From: Siphonodentalium dalli
Taxonomy: Eukaryota > Mollusca > Scaphopoda > Gadilida > Siphonodentaliidae
NCBI GenBank assembly: GCA_032622095.1
Contig: CP136066.1
Coordinates: forward strand, 5,415,784 to 5,479,783
DNA: 64,000 bases
Reading direction: 5' to 3'
This document shows, one piece after another, positions 22,200-34,130 of this stretch. The translations under genes were made by a program, and so were the position numbers. The notes under the pieces are model-generated. The model did not search any database. It was not told the DNA's origin and saw only the letters and a list, made by a program, of their open reading frames with translations. Position 1 is the stretch's first letter; each line of letters opens with the position of its first letter.

Positions 22200-25100
22200 T
22201 ATTGTGATAAGATATTTAAGAACCAGCGAACAATTAGTTATTATAATCTCAATTACTTCACTTTTATGGAATGGGAAATATTAAGAATTTCAGCATTGCA
22301 GGTACCAACAACTTCCGTAAATTCTATTTGTTTCAAAATTTCAGATCATATATCCATGATATCATACCGGTATCTGAAGATCATAAGGGACTTAATTTTT
22401 CTTGATTCATGAAATTTGATGATTATTTGCACTTAGAAAGACAACTACCCACAAATAATTTTCTATATTTGAAAATTCCCATGTGATTCATGTTATTCAA
22501 TGAAAAATTGGGCTAAGCTGAATTCTGGGTCATGGTTTCATAACAGAGTTAAAGAGGACCACAATCTCTCTTAACACTGAGCTAATTTTAGTTGATTGCT
22601 CCAGGCTTGAGTGGACCACACTGGATATCAACAGTTGTTTCTATTGGGCTGGAATATTTCCGACTGCTTTATTTTACATTATATTATATGGGGGTATGAC
22701 ACTATAGTATGCAATTAAAAATCTAATTCCATATTATGGTACAAATGAAGCATCCTCCCATAGAGCCAATACAATAAGCTGTTTGGTGATTGGAGTTTTG
22801 TGTGAAATTATCAATTATTCAATCAGTTCTTGGTACCGAAAGGGACAACAAAGAAAATAATATTTTCAACCTCTAAAATGTATTAAAATCATTGTTTTGT
22901 TATCAATTAATAACTGCTCATATACATACAATAAAGGCGATATGTGAAATTCAAGATTTTTCGACAGATAGATCCACAGAAAATCTCTTGCCACATTGGG
23001 CTGTATTTATACAAAACGTACATCTCCATCTGAAGGGAACCGGCGGTAATATCAGAATGGTTTGAGACGCAACTGGGCCCGAGACGGATCCACCCTATAG
23101 GAATGTAAGCCTCGCCAAGCAATTGAAATGAAACCCTCTCCCCCGCCGATACCCAAAGCATATTAAAACACGAAAACCATAGTCAGAAATGACAACGCCG
23201 CCAAGATCATATTAGCAATTAATATAAATATGAAATATAATGGTTACATGCCTCAGAATTCCATTAAAGCGACTAATCCTTCAAATTATTTTACAAAAAC
23301 TACGTCTTATCACTGCAGGTTTTTCATTCACCAAACCAGATAGCTTCTAAATCCAGATAAAAATTTGGGTTCCCGCCATAAAATCTTCAAGTGTGCATGG
23401 CCCAGCCATTGTTCACAATTAACATTGAACGCAATTAACGCGGTCAAAATAGTTACATACTGCGACGACATCCAGCGAATACACACCCCACGAAAACCCG
23501 AAATGGGAGATATTCCATCACTATAGCTCAATTTGACACTGCAAGAATAGCCTTCCTATACAATATCCTAAAACATTAACTCTTCTCAAAAAACATCGGC
23601 ATAGTCAATATAACTTCACGAACTTGGACATTCCAACTACAGCTTGTACCTGACTCGGGGTCGCAGTACAACTTTAACGCGTCCCAAAATAACCGGACAA
23701 AATAATTATGGGTTTATAAAATCACATATTTCTAATATTGGCCCAACAGTATACACCGGTGGCGTGAATAAATAGAGGCCGTTGGTTTGTATCGTGGAAG
23801 TGGAACTGTCGCCGCATGACTAGGCGCGCGATAGCCGCAGGTGTGGCGTGGAAGGCGTCCCCTCTGGCTGCTGTCCCTGATGAACGATCTTAGACGCGCG
23901 AGTGATGGCAGCAGCAACCGGGCTCGGCATGATGGTCATCCATCCGTCGATACCCGCGCTCCTAGTGTAGTACACGACTGAAGGAGATGGACCCCTGTCG
24001 TTCAGTGGCATGTGCAGACGATTGCTGAAAGGAAAATGAGACCACGCAGTATCGAGCGGATGGGGAAAGAAGTAAGCGGCATAACTAACTAAGAGGCAAT
24101 CTTCAAGTGACATGCATTATATAATTTAAATGAAGATAATAGTTTCGAAAGTGACATGCCCGATATAAGCTAATAGAGGCAGCAGTTTATTGGAATGTCA
24201 TGACCAGTACAATTAAAATGATGGTTTAGTTGAAAACTTGAGATTCAGTCTGAACGCGACACGGTTGAAACAGGATCATGGGAGATAACTTTGATACCCG
24301 AAGTCATATTTGGATTTGAAGAATCATTTTAAAGAAAAAGAGCCGGAACATGGATTACCGTGTCCTGCAATGTACCGATAATACATATGTACGGGTCAAT
24401 TATCCGAGTTAACGCTACTAGAGTACAATGTCTTTGGCGTTTAGGGTAAAATAGTTTAATCGAATTGAGGAACCCGCCGCGTAAAGCCCAGAGCGATCAG
24501 ATATCAATTGTCGAAGTTTGTTATTTCGTGAGACGTGCAATAATGTGTGGCCCAGAACATTAACAGCGTCAAACAGGCGGTCGCGGACAAAATGGAGTAT
24601 GAAGATAGGATAACTCTAAAGCAAGTGATAATACGGCCAAATTTCGTGATACTCAAATGATCATAAAATTATCCGGCCATATTTCGGTGAACAAAATGAG
24701 AAAGAACACGTTTGGGGAAATAGGATGCCACAGTATAGACAGACCGAAATTGCGGGTCCGAGCACATGACTGTCACATGGAAACAAGATGTATATAGTCG
24801 ACGACCATGGTGTACCCTGTTTACGACACATCGAGACCTATTGATGGCACACGCGACCCGATTCAGGATACGATCGCGGCTCACGAAGTTTGGCGCTTCA
24901 CGGGGAGAACACTGCGCGTTATATAGGGAGACACAATGAACTCTGATTGGAAGCTGGCAACTCACAGGACGTCATATGAAAGCTTGCGATGGAGATAGCC
25001 GGGAAATGGTGGAGATATTAATGGACGGATCAGATATGACGTGAAAGTGCTGGGTCCTATAGGTCAGTGTTTTCAGAAAAGCAGCTTTCCGATAGTGTTT

Positions 25101-25920
25101 GGTGTATTCATTGGGATAGCAATCCCGTGAGCGCTCGCGATGTCTGCTGAAATGATTTCTAGTAAATCAAAACGACCAAAATTAGTGATTCAGATGAAGT
25201 TATTTGTGGATGGCAGAGTAATATTAATATCATTAATAATATTGTAGTAAACTCTTATTGTGTTGAAGTGAATGTTGTGAGATTATCGGGAGGTTTGTTT
25301 CGTTATGTTACAAATAAAGAATATAAGTTTGATCAGTGGTATATATAAGGTTGTAATAACTTCAGAGTCCTGTGAAACGGATAAAGTATTGAGCGGCACG
25401 ATATTATCTATATAAGAAACCACTGAATATTATCAGGAACTATATACGATAAACGATCAATTTACAAGGGAAGAGCAACAAGGCTGCATATTATAGGACA
25501 GCGTGCCGACAGCAACAATTGGGGGAGCTGTCAAAGCGAGACATGGAAGTACAGATTGATATAAGTTAAACTGGAAAAGGTATGGTACGGTCCGCTATAT
25601 GTCCGAGGTGATGAAAGAATGGGGTTATATGTGGAACCCGAAAACGTAAATTATATTATGCTCCGAGAGATCACAGCATACCAGGAAAAGCTACCCTTGT
25701 TTCCTGGTAAAGATAAAGATATAAAAATAATAGTAGAAATTATGTTAAGCGGTCCGCACAAACACTGGTGGGCCGAGTATAGAATAAAACTAAAATAACA
25801 AGCATGCCACAGTGGTGGAAACCATGCAAGCGTGCATCACGTGAACTCTCAAAATTTAATATATGAAACCAGACGCTACAGGTTCAGAGAGATCATCAGC
25901 ATCGAGAGACCATCAGCCGT
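22200..25920. other. Gene-free stretch
   Basis: About 3.7 kb without a recognised domain, exon or strong repeat. Frames at 23732-24113 and 24669-24965 (minus, up to 98 codons) have no family resemblance, and I do not call them genes. Confidence 0.45.
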
Positions 25921-25932
25921 AAACATAATATA

Positions 25933-26200
25933 TATGAGCAGACGGGGGTTGGTCGACCCGCGAAGCTGCCAAAGACGCCCCCGAGGGGACGAAGATAAGT
26001 AAATAGCATGTTGGCACCATAATAAAACAGTCAGTATATAATACTCCACCCATTAAAGTGATTTGAGCAGACGGGGGTCTTTCGACCCGCGAAGCTGCCA
26101 AAGACGCCCCCGAGGGGACGAAGATGCCTATAGATAATAGCATGTTGACACCAGATTAAAATATTCAACACGCCGAAGCGGCATCATCTGGCTCTCGGTA
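25933..26200 (+). repeat. Tandem duplication, two units of about 132 bp
   Basis: Two copies share GAGCAGACGGGGGT, CGACCCGCGAAGCTGCCAAA and GACGCCCCCGAGGGGACGAA, then ATAGCATGTTG. They are separated by about 132 bp and differ by small substitutions. The reverse strand is open through both copies, but the peptide is simply duplicated with the DNA. Confidence 0.85.
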
Positions 26201-26439
26201 GATAATAACAGAAATACTAATATGATGGCCACACAAACAACGGTGGGTTGAGTAAATGATAAATTACTATGCATGCCACCGAAGTAGAAACCGCGCATGA
26301 GTGCGTTGTGTGATCTCTCGAAGTGTAAAGTTTGAAGTTGGATAGTCGCACATGAACATCGTGCTACATATGTAAAATTGAAAAATTACATAATTGACAA
26401 ATTGCATATAGTCAACAATGAAAAAACAAAACAAATTAC

Positions 26440-26960
26440 GTACTATATGCATGTAGCAGGAAGTTGCTGCATACCTTGAAAATTGAAAGGAATGAAGTTC
26501 GTGTTACCATATACTCAAGTCTTGAATAGAATACTGACAATTAGTGGTATATCCTTAATAATTACTTAATAGAGAAATGTAGAAATGACGTTAATATATA
26601 CCTGTAGCAGGAAGATGCTGCATGCCTTGAAAATTAAAAGTAACGAATTTCGCGGCAATATAAAATAGAATACTGACGTAGTTGTAGATAATTTATAATC
26701 GCGTAATATATCACTGAGAAATTACCCAATATATGCATGTAGCAGGAAGTCACTGCATACCTTGAAAAATTAAAGCAATGAAATTCAGTTCGCCATATTC
26801 AAGGTTAGAATAGAATACGCACGCGGATATATAATAAAATATTACGAAATATATACATGTAGCCATAACTTATAATATACATGTATCAGAAAGTTGCTGC
26901 ATACCTTGAAAATTGAAAGTACTGAATTGCGTGTTATTTAAACAGATACGCAATTTTGAA
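26440..26960 (+). repeat. Four-copy dispersed tandem repeat
   Basis: The block ATGCATGTAGCAGGAAGTTG followed by CTGCATACCTTGAAAATTGA occurs near 26445, 26597, 26733 and 26880, with spacers of about 135-150 bp that also show similarity (TAGAATACTGAC). The core GCAGGAAGTTGCTGC is close to palindromic. Confidence 0.75.
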
Positions 26961-27224
26961 TAAATATATGTACGTGTAAGTAGTAGGATAGTATCAGTAA
27001 AAACAAACTCGTGTAGAGCAAAATAATTATTGAACATAAAATGTTTACCTCAGAAAGGAGCAACATGATTTGAGACTAAATATTGTATAACATGTCAGTT
27101 TACTGCAGAAACATTAATCTAATTTGAACAATTCCATACTCGGGATGGATCTACTCGATCCTGGTGTATATTAATAGTAATAGCCAGTATAAAAATAAAA
27201 ATTGGCTGTAAAGATATCGCCAAA

Positions 27225-27830
27225 AAAAAACATTCCCAAAATATTTGAAGTCAAAATAAGTCGAAAATGAAATGTCACGTTAGGGAAAACAGTCCGAGCC
27301 AACCCTGAGCCTCATCATTTAGAGAGGGTGTTGTAAGAAGCATGTATACCAAAATGTATTGAAAGCGGTTCATATTTGTTAAAGATATGAAGTCGGACAG
27401 AATTTTCTAAGTCAAAATAAGTAGAAAAAAATTCCCAAAATATTTGAAGTCAAAATAAGTCGAAAATGAAAGTGTCACGTTAGGGAAAACAGTCCGAGCC
27501 AACCCTGAGCCGCATAATTTAGAGAGGGTGTTGTAAGAAGCATTTATACCAAAATTTATTGAAAGCGGTTCATATTTGTTAAAGTTATGAAGTCGGACAG
27601 AATTTTCTAAGTCAAAATAAGTAGAAAAGTAAGTCGTAACTTTAAAAAAAAGAAAGTCGAACCGCACCGCAATTAGCCTCATGCGGAGAGGCAATCTAAG
27701 GAGATTGCATACAAGAAATTATTGAAATCGGTTCATAGTTGTTCGAGTTATGAGGTCGGACGGGCGGACGGAGGGAGAAAGTGGGACGGACCGACGGACA
27801 GACAGACGCAGACAATCCAGTATATCCTCC
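27225..27830 (+). repeat. Two tandem units of about 205 bp plus diverged third, with GGAC-rich tail
   Basis: Units at about 27225-27429 and 27430-27625 share CCCAAAATATTTGAAGTCAA, CACGTTAGGGAAAACAGTCC and GCGGTTCATATTTGTTAAAG. A third partial unit near 27715-27765 leads into a GACGGACGG-type run (27760-27810) and a TATATCCTCCCATTTGC tail. Repeats ending in GGTCGGACGG runs are common in mollusc genomes, which supports the organism guess. Confidence 0.75.
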
Positions 27831-28274
27831 CATTTGCTTTGAAAGTGGGGTATAATAATTTCGCAGGCAATTCATAAATAAGAATGACGTGTGGACATAG
27901 TAAATGTGGATTACTAAGCGTGAAAGAAACTACTTTAAACATTGATCTCCGGTGCAGTATTATCACACTACCAGAGTGTTTCACGTCCCTGCAATATATA
28001 TAGGATGACCGTTTGTCCGGTAGCGATATATACATTAGTGTTGTAAAATCGGACAAGGCGACGCACGCCGCAATCAGGACGTAAGTACCGACAAACCGAA
28101 CTCACATGCCGCCGATTGACAAAGACAGCGCGCAGTGGGCATGGACAAAATCAATTGTGTTGCAAATGAATGCCATGATATAAGCGTGCACCATAACGAT
28201 TCATCAATGAATGTGAAAGAAAAGGCCTTCGAATTTCGAACCATGCCGTAAAAATTATGAACGAATTATACCTG

Positions 28275-28645
28275 TGTCAACACAAGCGACTGTCTTCGGC
28301 AAAGAAATTATTGGAAATAATGTTTAACGCAGTATAACTGCGCGCATCCCCCGGCCAAAGATATAGTTCCTATGATTCTGCTCTTCAAATTATCCCCATT
28401 CGCCAACTAAATAGCAATACTGCCAAAATACTTGTAGTTTATAATTATGTTTTATTTTCGTCTAAGTACTTCGCAATATCAGTGTATAGCTTAATTATCT
28501 GAAATGTCATGCGGTATGATGTAGTGATATATACGAGTGAAAGATCTCGTGATCAAACATGATTATGTTTGTACCCAAATTTTGGTTTAAGTTTACGCAT
28601 CTATAACCCTGTGCGATAAAGTACGTCGTTTTGTACGACTATGTT
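28275..28645 (+). repeat. Duplicated block B, copy 2 (371 bp)
   Basis: Near-identical to 20580-20950 (one visible substitution). It is followed at once by a (TA)n tract, unlike copy 1, which continues into block A. Confidence 0.92.
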
Positions 28646-28679
28646 ATATATATATATATATATATATATATCTATACTA

Positions 28680-28720
28680 GACGAGGTTGGCACGGGTTCT
28701 AATCCCGACATGGGCGAAAA
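28680..28720 (+). repeat. Possible tRNA-derived SINE remnant
   Basis: GGTTCTAATCC at 28695-28705 matches a Pol III B box (GGTTCNANNCC) and sits in a CGGG/CCCG stem with a 7-nt loop, like a tRNA T-arm. No A box or acceptor stem is visible because a TA microsatellite lies upstream. It is not a functional tRNA. Confidence 0.35.
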
Positions 28721-29017
28721 TCAGGACTGCTTTTCAAGCTTGTCTGGGTTGAGGGATTTCTCTATGTGTCATTCCGATCGATACCTGACCATTTCGATAA
28801 TCTTTTCACTGAAGCAAGCACATTTGAAAAATGAACTCCCATACTGAGTCCGTTAATTCCTCCATAAAGCTCATATACAATGATTTTCAAGTATAACGGT
28901 GCTCTGACTGACAACTGGAAGTATATTAGAAGGGATATTCATATAAAGCCTCTTCACTCACGGTGTGGGTGTCTAACTTTGAATTCCAGGCAATGAATTT
29001 TCACACTGTTAAAATTT

Positions 29018-29140
29018 GCACTCGATTTGTTGGCGGAACGCGATACATGTCGTGCGGGACTGCGTCCCGCACTCGAGGTATCGCCCCGCCAACAAATCTC
29101 GTGCGGTAATTCCGTCAAAATCCAGAGACTCATGCGGTTC
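29018..29140. repeat. Foldback repeat, related to 17590-17660
   Basis: GATTTGTTGGCGGAACGCGA and its reverse-complement partner (CGCCCCGCCAACAAATC) form a hairpin around GTGCGGGACTGCGTCCCGCAC. The right flank, TAATTCCGTCAAAATCCAGA, is found inverted at 17590-17620, so the element is dispersed. Confidence 0.7.
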
Positions 29141-31440
29141 TATTTTTATTACATATCTCCGTATCATAGTAAGTTGACTCATAGTCGTACATCTCCAGTA
29201 CAGAAAATGTGAATTTAATTGAGTTTTAACACTGAATGAAATAGTTCCGTCGACAGATTGCACTAGTGCGATTCTGTAAATTATCACACGCCTGGAAACG
29301 TATGCGATCATGCGAATTACTTTGATAGATATGTAATAAATAATTATCCGTGTATATGTAGTCGTACTCTCGCGATCGAAATAAACGTAACCTGCCGATA
29401 CGCTTATTTATTTCCAAGAAAAGTACGGTGCTTATATTTGGGATCCTTACGTTTTTTTAGCCGGGAAATTAATAAACGTAAGTCACTAGCAAAAACCGAA
29501 GCAAAATGTGTATATTTTATTTTAAACAGAATTCGCCGACGAATTATAATAGCGCTGGGCTTCCCACATCTAACATTGATTAAATATACTGAAGTTTTAT
29601 TGAGAAATCGAAAATGAAAGTACAATCAGCCAACAGAGTGCATGCATGGACCTACATTATATGACCCCGCTGCCATCTGGACTGGTAACATGCATGGACG
29701 CGTCCGAACGTTTGGGCGAATAGTTGGCTATTTACTTGAGTGATCGATTCCATTTTTAACCAACGATGGGTAGGCCTAGGCCTATATCCATATGATATCG
29801 CATATGGTTATCATTGCGAACTCGAACAGGTCTAACAAATACACGTGTTCCGCACATTGGGGCCACATAGGGTTTTAACTAGTATGAAGCGTATTTTGTT
29901 CTTTATAAATATTTAAATAAAAATGAATCGCTTTGGGTTGGCCGAATGTACATGTATCAATAATGCTGCGGCAATGCTGGGTAGAAATAATATATTGATT
30001 GATCGTGATCCTCGCCAGCCGACCTTGTAAATTCCATGCGCGGACTTTTCAAATCTACGTATTTTGATCAGTAGCTGGGTTTTTGTTTTTTAATCACATG
30101 GCTCACAATAAAAATGTAAAATGTTTTCCGCGATAGTCATAAAAAAATACTCATTGAAAAAAAAAAAAAAAAAATAGCAGATAAATATGAAGAAGAAAAA
30201 ATATGAAAATGAATTGGCTGAAGCGAAATTTTTTGCGGAATAAAACAAAATTGTGAAGCCCCCATGCCTCAAAGGAATATATCGCAAAAATCAATGAAAA
30301 ACGCCAAATCTAGTGATGCCAACTTGATGATAAAAGCTGCTCGAGTAGGCAGGCGGTCCCATGAGAAATTAGTTAAACAACAGAGGGAGGTGATTGTTCA
30401 TAAAGCCCCACAAACAGTACAAATAATGTTCAGATATTGTACTTATACTACATACGGCTAATATTTATAATGGCCAACAGATGTGGACTAAATCACGAAA
30501 AAGTACCGTACCCAATATTCTACAGTGGTTGAGGTATCAATTAGTTATGGTATCAATTTATTTCTCTGAAAGATGTGGGCAACTGGGTATATCAGTCTAT
30601 CAGAAACACACACAATCACCCTGTACTATTAATATCGCGCCCCGTAATCTTATTTATATGGACCCCCCCCCTGTACTTTTATTGCACCCCGGCTATTATT
30701 TGGATCCCGATAGAGAGTAGTGCTACAATCTCTCTGCACCGTCCAAATTATTTCTAGAATGTTACATTGTTGCCGGAATTTGGTGGATCTGTGACATTTG
30801 ATAAACAATTATGACAGTTCAAACTCTGATCGGTGAATTGTCGATATTTCCGGTAGAAAGTCTATCGCAAATCCGAAATCACAATGTCGCAGACAACAAC
30901 AAAAATAGAACAGCTTAAAGGATTACAATGCTCATGAAACAACAAAACTCTATCGGAAAGCCACCCCAATTGTGATCACAATAATCCAAGTCCCATAAAA
31001 ATCGCGTAATAATTAAGCCGAGAAATAAATAAATAATACCGCCACCGGTTGTCGGCTATCTCCGTCGCAAAACCTCGCATGACGTCAAGCGAGGTAAACT
31101 AATTAAAAACACGGAATCGGAGTCGGAGTTAATTGTGTCTACCTATATGACGATGGAAAATCCGGAATAGACATCAGATCGTGAGCGTGATGGAATTCTG
31201 CGGGGCATATCAATAGCATTGTGTACACATGGTTAATTGTCATCGCGCGGTGAGTTATATTCACTTGTGATTTGTTTTAAGCGCTGTTTGGAAAGTTATT
31301 GTTTTGACAAAAAACGATAGAAGGCCGATTGAGCGGGGTAGATAACACTTTCGTGTCAAAAATAAAGCTTAAAAAAACATGAGCAGGCATGTGAACTCTA
31401 TTCGGGCGCGTGTTCACGATGTTGTTTTAATTTTCCGTAT
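29141..31440. other. Gene-free stretch
   Basis: No supported exon. Low-complexity A-rich sequence at 30155-30200, a C run near 30663 and a CRE-like TGACGTCA near 31081 are the only notable items. Confidence 0.45.
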
Positions 31441-31484
31441 ATATGCCCCGAGTGTCCCGTATTTACAATCATTCATTCGTAACA

Positions 31485-31649
31485 ATGCCATATAAATGCA
31501 GTGTTTTCGGCTGTGGTCGGTCTAGTGACTCTCAGTTAGGTATAATGCTGTATTCATTTCCAAACGATGTTCGTTTACGTGCCATTTGGCGGGATTTCTG
31601 TGGGAAACCCGTTGCGCAAAACCAGAAACCGATTACATATACCAAATAA
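31485..31649 (+). pseudogene. THAP zinc-finger N-terminus, truncated
   Basis: From ATG at 31485 the frame reads as the start of a THAP domain: MPYKCSVFGCG with the first two zinc-binding cysteines (C-x4-C), then SFPNDVRLRAIWRDFCGK, which carries the conserved FP and W positions. The frame stops at 31647-31649, directly after ITYTK, before the C-x2-H pair that completes the C2CH zinc site, so no functional domain can form from this exon. The stop falls inside AATAAAGAGCG (31645-31655), a motif repeated in this area and in the TTAA MITEs at 45-47 kb, so an insertion may have cut the domain. THAP domains occur in host regulators and in P-element-type transposases; which applies is not decidable. 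Confidence 0.7.
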
Positions 31650-32473
31650 AGAGCGTTTAATTTGATAAGTCAGTCATGGTTACGAATACACACAATTGCA
31701 GTTAAAGTTGAGAGTATGTTGAATAAATCACGATAACAACTATTCTAAGTCGAATCCCCATTTCCTTCACCATGGCTCAATAAAGAGCGTTCCATGTTAA
31801 GAGTTTTCCTAATATGGTACGAATAAAAAGAGTTTAATAAAGCGGAAATTGCTATGACTTGGAAGGATATATAAAGCATGCATATCGGAAGTTTGTGTAC
31901 ATGTATTGACCTGTATTGGTGTAGGCCTAATCAGTAAAAAAATCACGATGACAACTGTCCAGTCCCTTTACCTTGACGCAATAAAGAGCGTTCACTATTA
32001 CGATATATTGCGAATAAAGAACGCTTGTATATGTGCTTACATATTAAACCGGATTATTATCCCTCCTTCAAAAAGTGTTATATATGATTGGATGTTTAAA
32101 CGAATCACGGCGAACGTTTATATATTTTATTATCCTATTGCTATGCGTAATTGACACATAGAGGTCGAGTTATGACCTGCATTTCAATAGACCGCATCGC
32201 TAGAGTGTTTTATAGGCCAATAACCACGCATAAACGCAGTGTTTTCATCAGTGACAGTCGGCAAGATAGTTTGGGGGTAGGGGAAGCAATATTCCGAAAT
32301 ATATATAAACACCATATTGCCCTAATATATACATGATTCATAACCAAGAAAAATGAACTTATCATATCATATTGGTAATGAATGACTTGATTATAATTGA
32401 TTAAATCCGACAGCAATAAACCGATTTTTATTTTTACCGCGTTACGATAAATTAAAACGAAACGCTCTTTATT
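31645..32473. repeat. Cluster of AATAAAGAGCG motifs
   Basis: Exact copies are at 31645-31655, 31779-31789 and 31980-31990, with an inverted copy at 32463-32473 and near copies at 31826 and 32013. The same motif occurs in inverted orientation twice in each of three MITE copies at 45.2, 46.5 and 47.6 kb. No gene is supported in this stretch. Confidence 0.6.
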
Positions 32474-33394
32474 GACACAAGACAAAGGTCATCTGGAAAT
32501 TGGAATGTTTACGAGATGATAATTGCCTCATAACTGTGCAAGTCTTCGCATATATATGCAATCTTTATATGAATATATAATATATAATATAACTTGGACT
32601 ATTCCGGTAACGAAGAAAAAAATATAAACACGAGCACGTGTTTATATAGATAAATATATATATTTCTTTATTTCTGAATAATATACGGGCATGGCTTTAT
32701 AGTAACAACACATCGCGATACATATAATAATAATAACACGATAAAGACATTTAATTACGAGAACGGCGATGTTTTCGGCAAAGTTTTGCATTCGTAGTGT
32801 GATAACGCGACAATCTTCAAAGGCCGCGATCGACTATACATGCAAACTTAAAATACTGCCATAGCGTATCTATGCGTTGTCGGTGGGTTACCACGTGATC
32901 GATCACGTGCTATGCTTCTGTTAACATGTGACAATCACGTGATCGGGCCGATGATCACGTGACTTCGTCTACTACAAAATCTTCGGCTAACTTCGGAATT
33001 TTTTATAATCGTTATAAAAATAACGAATGGCGGCCGAATATTAGATTATATGCGCCCAATGGACATTATATATATATATTATCGGTATATTGAAAGAAAA
33101 TATTATTGTTTTTTCAGCACACTATTCCTTTAATATCGAAACGCATGCTGCGTCGACCAATTTTAATCAACGTTACACAAACAATGCAGTCTTCAACTTG
33201 TGACGTCACAAGTGCGGAACGTCGCTTTTCATGATTTCGCCGATTCAAAAATATTTTTCCGTGACGTCGTCTTTGATGACGCGCTGTATCAAAACAGAGC
33301 CAGCGTTTTGCAGAAGCGACTTTTACTCTGCAGTGGGTCACTATTTGGAGTTGAATTACATAAATGCGCGCATATAACCGAAATAGTCGCGACC
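32474..33394. other. Non-coding stretch with E-box cluster and CRE palindrome
   Basis: Four CACGTG sites lie at 32892, 32904, 32936 and 32956, the first two forming the palindrome CACGTGATCGATCACGTG. A 16-bp perfect palindrome CTTGTGACGTCACAAG is at 33197-33212, with another near-CRE at about 33261. A TA tract is at 33068-33079. This could be a regulatory region, but no adjacent transcript start was identified. Confidence 0.45.
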
Positions 33395-33545
33395 TACACT
33401 TTAAAGGGACACGATGCATTCTGTGTGAATATTAAAGGGAGACAATGCGCTCGCAATGCGTGAATATTAAAGGGACGGCACTCTCGGTATGATAATGTTA
33501 AAGGACACTCGGCACTCACTTTGGGTGAATGTTAAAGGGACACAC
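33395..33545 (+). repeat. Short tandem repeats with TTAAAGGGAC core
   Basis: About five diverged units of 33-37 bp carry TGAATATTAAAGGGA or TGAATGTTAAAGGGAC. The segment with ATGCATTCTGTGTGAATATT (33412-33440) is found inverted at 39735-39765 next to the right arm. The last unit, with its ACAAAATTTTAAACTTC tail, is found in direct orientation at 39450-39500. Confidence 0.7.
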
Positions 33546-34027
33546 AACAAAATTTTAAACTTCAAAATTTCAAAAAAAGATTAAACACTTACAAAACTTA
33601 ATTTTTTTCAAAAATAAAATCAAAATGTTAAAACTTAAAAAAAAAAATCCTAAATTGAAAATAAATTGTAATTTTAAAAATGTTTTTTTTCTTCAAAAAA
33701 AAAAAAATACAAAACTTTAAAAACTTGAAAAACATTCAAAAATTGAAACAAAATTGAAATGTTCAATTAAATAAAATTAAAAAATTAAACAAAACAAAAT
33801 TAATTTAAAAAAACTTCAAAATTATTTCAAAAAAAAAAAAAAAAATTCAAATATTTCAATTTTTTTTAAATCTTTCAAATTGTTCACGAATTATGACATT
33901 TTACCAATTTAAAAACTTCAAATTTTCGGGCTCTTAATGTACATTTATCAATAAGTATATCTCGTATATCTTCTCTCCCATCCAAATATGAATATATAAC
34001 GAAGACGGGAATAACATTTTGATGAAG
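33546..34027. repeat. A/T-rich low-complexity tract
   Basis: Long runs of AAACTTCAAAATTTC-like sequence, A-tracts and T-tracts. The first 110 bp recur in direct orientation at 39470-39580. The composition resembles the (CTTCAAAAA)n tract of the island at 12.69 and 15.2 kb. Confidence 0.6.
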
Positions 34028-34038
34028 TTTATTGAAAT

Positions 34039-34130
34039 TTAATCATTGTCTGAATCTTCGACCGTTAGATTTATTTCTAGGAGTTTCTTGAATTTTCTCA
34101 TCACTTCATCCGCATCCCATTCATTATTAG
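34039..34130 (-). CDS. Candidate 3'-terminal coding exon, abutting transposon end
   Basis: The minus strand reads an open segment with a coding-like composition (TNNEWDADEVMRKFKKLLE, then INLTVEDSDND), a TAA stop at 34041-34039 and an AATAAA polyadenylation signal at 34033-34028, only a few bases downstream. The segment begins where the terminal inverted repeat of the transposon begins (about 34128). A CAG acceptor-like trinucleotide lies just inside the repeat (TTATTTCACCAG). The frame also stays open for about 17 codons into the repeat. It may be the last exon of a host gene into which the transposon inserted, or the tail of an element gene. The upstream exon was not found on the far side of the transposon. 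Confidence 0.4.

Noticed and set aside
33541-33900. LTR of a retrotransposon (direct repeat with 39470-39580)
   Set aside because: The direct similarity is limited to low-complexity A/T sequence and one short repeat unit. There is no TG...CA boundary, primer-binding site or gag-pol between.
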